This document shows positions 6,608 to 8,511 of a DNA stretch of 8,511 nt, piece by piece. A program made the translations under genes and the position numbers. The stretch is from contig JAUWTE010000105.1 in NCBI GenBank assembly GCA_030609765.1, forward strand, positions 1 through 8,511, read 5' to 3'. The notes beneath the pieces are model-generated. The model saw only the letters and a list, made by a program, of their open reading frames with translations, had not been told where the DNA came from and did not search any database. Within the stretch, counting starts at the first letter, position 1. Every line of letters begins with the position of its first letter. Source of the DNA: Acidobacteriota bacterium. GTDB taxonomy: Bacteria > Acidobacteriota > UBA890.

Positions 6608-6639
6608 AGTTCGACTCCTGATAGACAGTTGATGTCGCC

Positions 6640-6663
6640 ATATCACTGCTTTGGCAGTGATAT
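6640..6663 (-). promoter_or_regulatory. Operator O1 of the hip operon
   Basis: A perfect 10-bp palindrome, ATATCACTGC and GCAGTGATAT, surrounds a 4-nt spacer TTTG. It lies 32 bp before the hipB start and just after the predicted transcription start near 6672. A repressor bound here would block elongation or promoter clearance. HipB is the likely ligand because it is the only HTH protein encoded nearby. Confidence 0.75.
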
Positions 6664-6678
6664 TTCGTTGCTTGAACC

Positions 6679-6706
6679 ATCATACGGGCAGATTTCACTG
6701 AATCAA
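6679..6706 (-). promoter_or_regulatory. Sigma70-type promoter of hipBST
   Basis: On the minus strand TTGATT (6701-6706, four of six) and TATGAT (6679-6684, five of six) are 16 bp apart. This is the best promoter in the window and sits in the most AT-rich stretch. It is centred between palindromes O1 and O2, as expected for an autoregulated toxin-antitoxin operon. Confidence 0.65.
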
Positions 6707-6713
6707 GAGTAAA

Positions 6714-6729
6714 TACTGCCATAGCGGTA
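6714..6729 (-). promoter_or_regulatory. Possible operator O2 of the hip operon
   Basis: TACTGC and GCGGTA form an imperfect palindrome around CATA. The spacer length equals that of O1, and the half-sites resemble the O1 halves CACTGC and GCAGTG. It lies just upstream of the -35, and the centres of O1 and O2 are 70 bp apart. Two HipB dimers could bridge the promoter; this is inference. Confidence 0.5.
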
Positions 6730-6843
6730 AATTTGGTCCTTTCCACCTGGGTCTTGGATTGACGACAGCCTGGATCATGAGAAATCACTGTTAGGGCGGC
6801 AAAACAGAGGAAGCATAGGATCGACGGCCCACGTCTTCGTTGT

Positions 6844-6859
6844 TGGAGACATCGTGGAG
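6844..6859. repeat. TGGAGACATCGTGGAG repeat, left of core 4
   Basis: This 16-bp sequence is identical to 1147-1162 in the 32-bp block beside core 2. It lies 47 bp before core 4, so the same motif stands on both sides of that core. Confidence 0.55.
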
Positions 6860-6906
6860 CCCCGTCCCTGCAGGAGACCAACTACTTGACTCACATGCGA
6901 TTAGAC

Positions 6907-6923
6907 TGTGGAGGCGGCGGGAG
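6907..6923 (-). repeat. tmRNA/tRNA 3'-end fragment, att-like core 4 (shortest)
   Basis: CTGTGGAGGCGGCGGGA is identical to cores 2 and 3, but the match ends within the 3' T-stem. Beyond it the sequence is GTGGTTCGGGT and no T-loop is present. It bounds the methyltransferase and hip module on the right. The exact 17-bp identity ending here helps define the minimal shared core. Confidence 0.65.
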
Positions 6924-6964
6924 TGGTTCGGGTTCTTTGAGTTGCCGCCCCGGATTGAGTGCAC

Positions 6965-7022
6965 TGGAGTCTACTGGAGTCCCCTGGAGGCCACCCCAGT
7001 CGTGGAGACATTTTGGAGACGA
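6965..7022. repeat. TGGAG motif ladder and 32-bp repeat copy 2
   Basis: TGGAG occurs at 6965, 6975 and 6985 (10 bp apart), then as TGGAGAC at 7003 and 7014 (11 bp apart). The helical phasing is striking for a stretch without a gene. The last part, 6991-7022, is the second copy of the 32-bp block found at 1135-1166 beside core 2 (30 of 32 identical). These could be arm-type binding sites of an absent recombinase. Confidence 0.6.
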
Positions 7023-7389
7023 TCGAGGTTCTCGTGCGGTCAATCGTCGCCGGCGTCTTGACAGACCTCGCACCCGGTCAAGCCCGACTCTCCGGACAGG
7101 CCCCATCTCGCCCCCCCTTGCTCTCCTCGCTGACTAGTGCAGCATCTTCCACAGAAAGGCTTGTCCCTCGGAATGGAGGGAAGAACACGGCGTTCGGGAA
7201 TCGCAGGAGAGGAAAGGGCCTCGGCTAACGCATTATTCAGTAAGGGATTTGGCAGACGTCGTGTTTCCCCGAGCTGTGACGATCCCCGTCGATGCCGCCA
7301 GACTGGAAGAAATCGACCCAATCCGATAGAGTTGGGACATCCGGCTATCAAGCTGGGCGCGGATCTTCGCAAGATCGAGGACGGGTCCC

Positions 7390-8511
7390 ATGATTGGGCG
7401 AACCATCTCCCATTACCGGATCCTCGAGAAGCTCGGCCAGGGCGGCATGGGCGTCGTCTACAAGGCCGAGGATACGCGCCTCAACCGCCGCGTCGCCATC
7501 AAGTTCCTGTCGCCGGAACTCAGCCGGCAGCGGGAAGCTAAGGTGCGTCTCATCCACGAAGCGCAGGCGGCCTCTTCGCTGGAGCATCACAACATCTGCA
7601 CCATTCACGAGATCGGGCAGGAAGACGATCAGCTCTACGTCGTGATGGCCTGCTACGAGGGTCAGACGCTGAGAGACCGGATCGGGCGGGGGCGGCTGGA
7701 GATCCCGGGAGCCGTGGAGATCGCCATCCAGATCGCCCAGGGCCTCGCGAAAGCTCATCATAGGGGGATCATTCATCGCGACATCAAGCCTTCGAACATC
7801 TTCATCACCAGCGATGGCATCGTGAAGATCATCGACTTCGGGCTGGCCAAGCTGGCGGATCAAACCCGGGTCACCCGGGCAGGCACGACCCTGGGGACGG
7901 TTGCCTACATGTCGCCGGAGCAGGCTCGCGGTGAGGATGTCGACCCCAAGAGCGACCTCTGGTCGCTGGGCGTCATCCTCTACGAGATGTTGTCGGGGAG
8001 GCTGCCGTTCGCCGGCGGCCACGAGCAGGCCTTGATCTACGCGATCCTGAACGAGAGACCGCCACCCATACGCAAAGCCCTTCCGCTTGTGCCGGTGGAA
8101 GTGGAGCGGGTTCTGTCGCGCGCCCTGCAAAGGGATCCGTGCCAGCGCTATCCGTCCGCAGACGAGATGCTGGAGGATCTGAAGAGCTGTCAGGAAGCTC
8201 TACGGCCGGAGGGGAAGCAACAGAGAGGCCTGGTGCGCCGCTCGCGCCGCTTGCTGCAGCCAAAGGTCGCCATCCCGACGATCGCCATTCTCGCGGGTCT
8301 GCTCCTGGCAGGCCACGCGTGGTTCGAGCGTCGTGCGACGATCCGCTGGGCGGAGCAGGAAGCACTGCCGCGCATCGCCGAGGTGACCATGGGAGATCTG
8401 ACGCAGAGGACCGAGGCCTACCCGTTGGCGCTAGAGGTCGAGAAGATCCTGCCGGACCACCCCATTCTGACGGAGTACTTCGCGCACGCAAGTGCAAGGA
8501 TTGACATTACG
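7390..8511 (+). CDS. PEGA-type Ser/Thr protein kinase, N-terminal part (runs off window)
   Basis: The frame starts at the ATG at 7390, with GAGG 9 nt upstream, and stays open for 374 codons to the window edge. The start ISHYRILEKLGQGGMGVVY is typical for this class. The kinase domain (9 to about 270) has the glycine loop GQGGMG (16-21), VAIK Lys38, Glu57 in the C-helix, HRD Asp131 with KPSN, DFG 149-151, SPE 175-177 and Asp189, so it should be active. One membrane helix follows at about 293-312. After it comes WAEQEALPRI, then ALEVEKILPDHP and a closing SARIDIT. In relatives this leads into a PEGA domain (TEPPGA) and often a sensor or TolB-like domain outside the window. It belongs to a different subfamily from kinase 1. 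It is probably a sensor kinase; ligand and substrates are unknown. Confidence 0.92.
   Translation, partial: MIGRTISHYRILEKLGQGGMGVVYKAEDTRLNRRVAIKFLSPELSRQREAKVRLIHEAQAASSLEHHNICTIHEIGQEDDQLYVVMACYEGQTLRDRIGRGRLEIPGAVEIAIQIAQGLAKAHHRGIIHRDIKPSNIFITSDGIVKIIDFGLAKLADQTRVTRAGTTLGTVAYMSPEQARGEDVDPKSDLWSLGVILYEMLSGRLPFAGGHEQALIYAILNERPPPIRKALPLVPVEVERVLSRALQRDPCQRYPSADEMLEDLKSCQEALRPEGKQQRGLVRRSRRLLQPKVAIPTIAILAGLLLAGHAWFERRATIRWAEQEALPRIAEVTMGDLTQRTEAYPLALEVEKILPDHPILTEYFAHASARIDIT

Larger units (their letters stand above)
6740..7389. other. 650-bp region without a convincing gene, holding core 4 and TGGAG repeats
   Basis: I see no supported gene on either strand between the hip control region and kinase 2. 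Short open frames cross it, but they lack family sequence and good ribosome sites. From 6844 to 7022 it carries core 4, a copy of TGGAGACATCGTGGAG, a ladder of TGGAG motifs and the second copy of the 32-bp repeat. From about 7030 to 7370 I see no repeat, RNA gene or good promoter. A TTGACA at 7058-7063 has no matching -10. Confidence 0.6.

Noticed and set aside
154..6923. Classical integron with attC sites
   Set aside because: The cores lack the long imperfect palindromes and R/L-box architecture of attC sites, cargo orientation is mixed, and no IntI gene is visible.
6840..7061. Small plus-strand frame reading WRRREWF and on through the TGGAG repeats
   Set aside because: It is a translation of core 4 and the repeats. 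Similar WRRRESNP strings arise wherever the core is read in this frame, so it is not a gene.
7058..7063. TTGACA as the promoter of kinase 2
   Set aside because: No -10-like hexamer stands 15-19 bp downstream, and the gene starts more than 300 bp away.
7137..7541. 134-codon plus-strand frame before kinase 2
   Set aside because: It overlaps the start of kinase 2 in another frame and has no recognisable sequence.
7348..8130. 260-codon open frame on the minus strand
   Set aside because: It is the antisense of the kinase 2 domain, whose motifs are unmistakable.
1..8511. CRISPR array
   Set aside because: The only direct repeats are the four widely spaced cores, the 957-bp-offset unit and the TGGAG motifs; none has regular spacer-sized intervals.

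Overview
The window is GC-rich bacterial DNA from an accessory, recombination-prone region. I cannot name the organism. Kinase 1 (1209-3890) resembles the Ser/Thr kinases of Planctomycetes such as Phycisphaerae. Kinase 2 (from 7390) has the layout of PEGA-type kinases common in Acidobacteria, Eisenbacteria-like and other environmental phyla. A FlgD-like/type-A sorting C-terminus remnant (196-453) is typical of FCB and Eisenbacteria-like genomes. An uncultured, kinase-rich environmental bacterium fits best; this is inference.

The organising feature is a short repeat, CTGTGGAGGCGGCGGGA, seen in the same orientation at 154, 1111, 4116 and 6907. On the minus strand it reads as the 3' end of a tmRNA-like (ssrA) or tRNA gene: T-loop, 3' T-stem, acceptor strand and discriminator A, with no encoded CCA. 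No tmRNA body is attached to any copy. Such 3' ends are classic attachment sites for tyrosine-recombinase islands, so I read these as a tandem series of att-like scars.

The scars divide the window into modules. Module 1 (154-1110) holds a decayed FlgD-like C-terminus and an intact DUF4920-like lipoprotein. Its end, with the scar, is duplicated at 1-176 with an offset of exactly 957 bp. Module 2 (1111-4115) holds one receptor-type Ser/Thr kinase. Module 3 (4116-6906) holds a spermidine-synthase-like methyltransferase and a tripartite hipB-hipS-hipT toxin-antitoxin operon. Module 4 (from 6907) opens with about 480 bp without a gene, rich in TGGAG repeats, then a PEGA-type kinase that runs off the window.

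HipBST is the best-defined unit. Its three genes overlap by ATGA junctions behind a good promoter flanked by two palindromes with matching 4-nt spacers, suggesting autoregulation. The other modules share no evident pathway, and no integrase is present. The picture is of unrelated cargo genes accumulated between tmRNA-end scars, with a toxin-antitoxin system as a plausible stabiliser.
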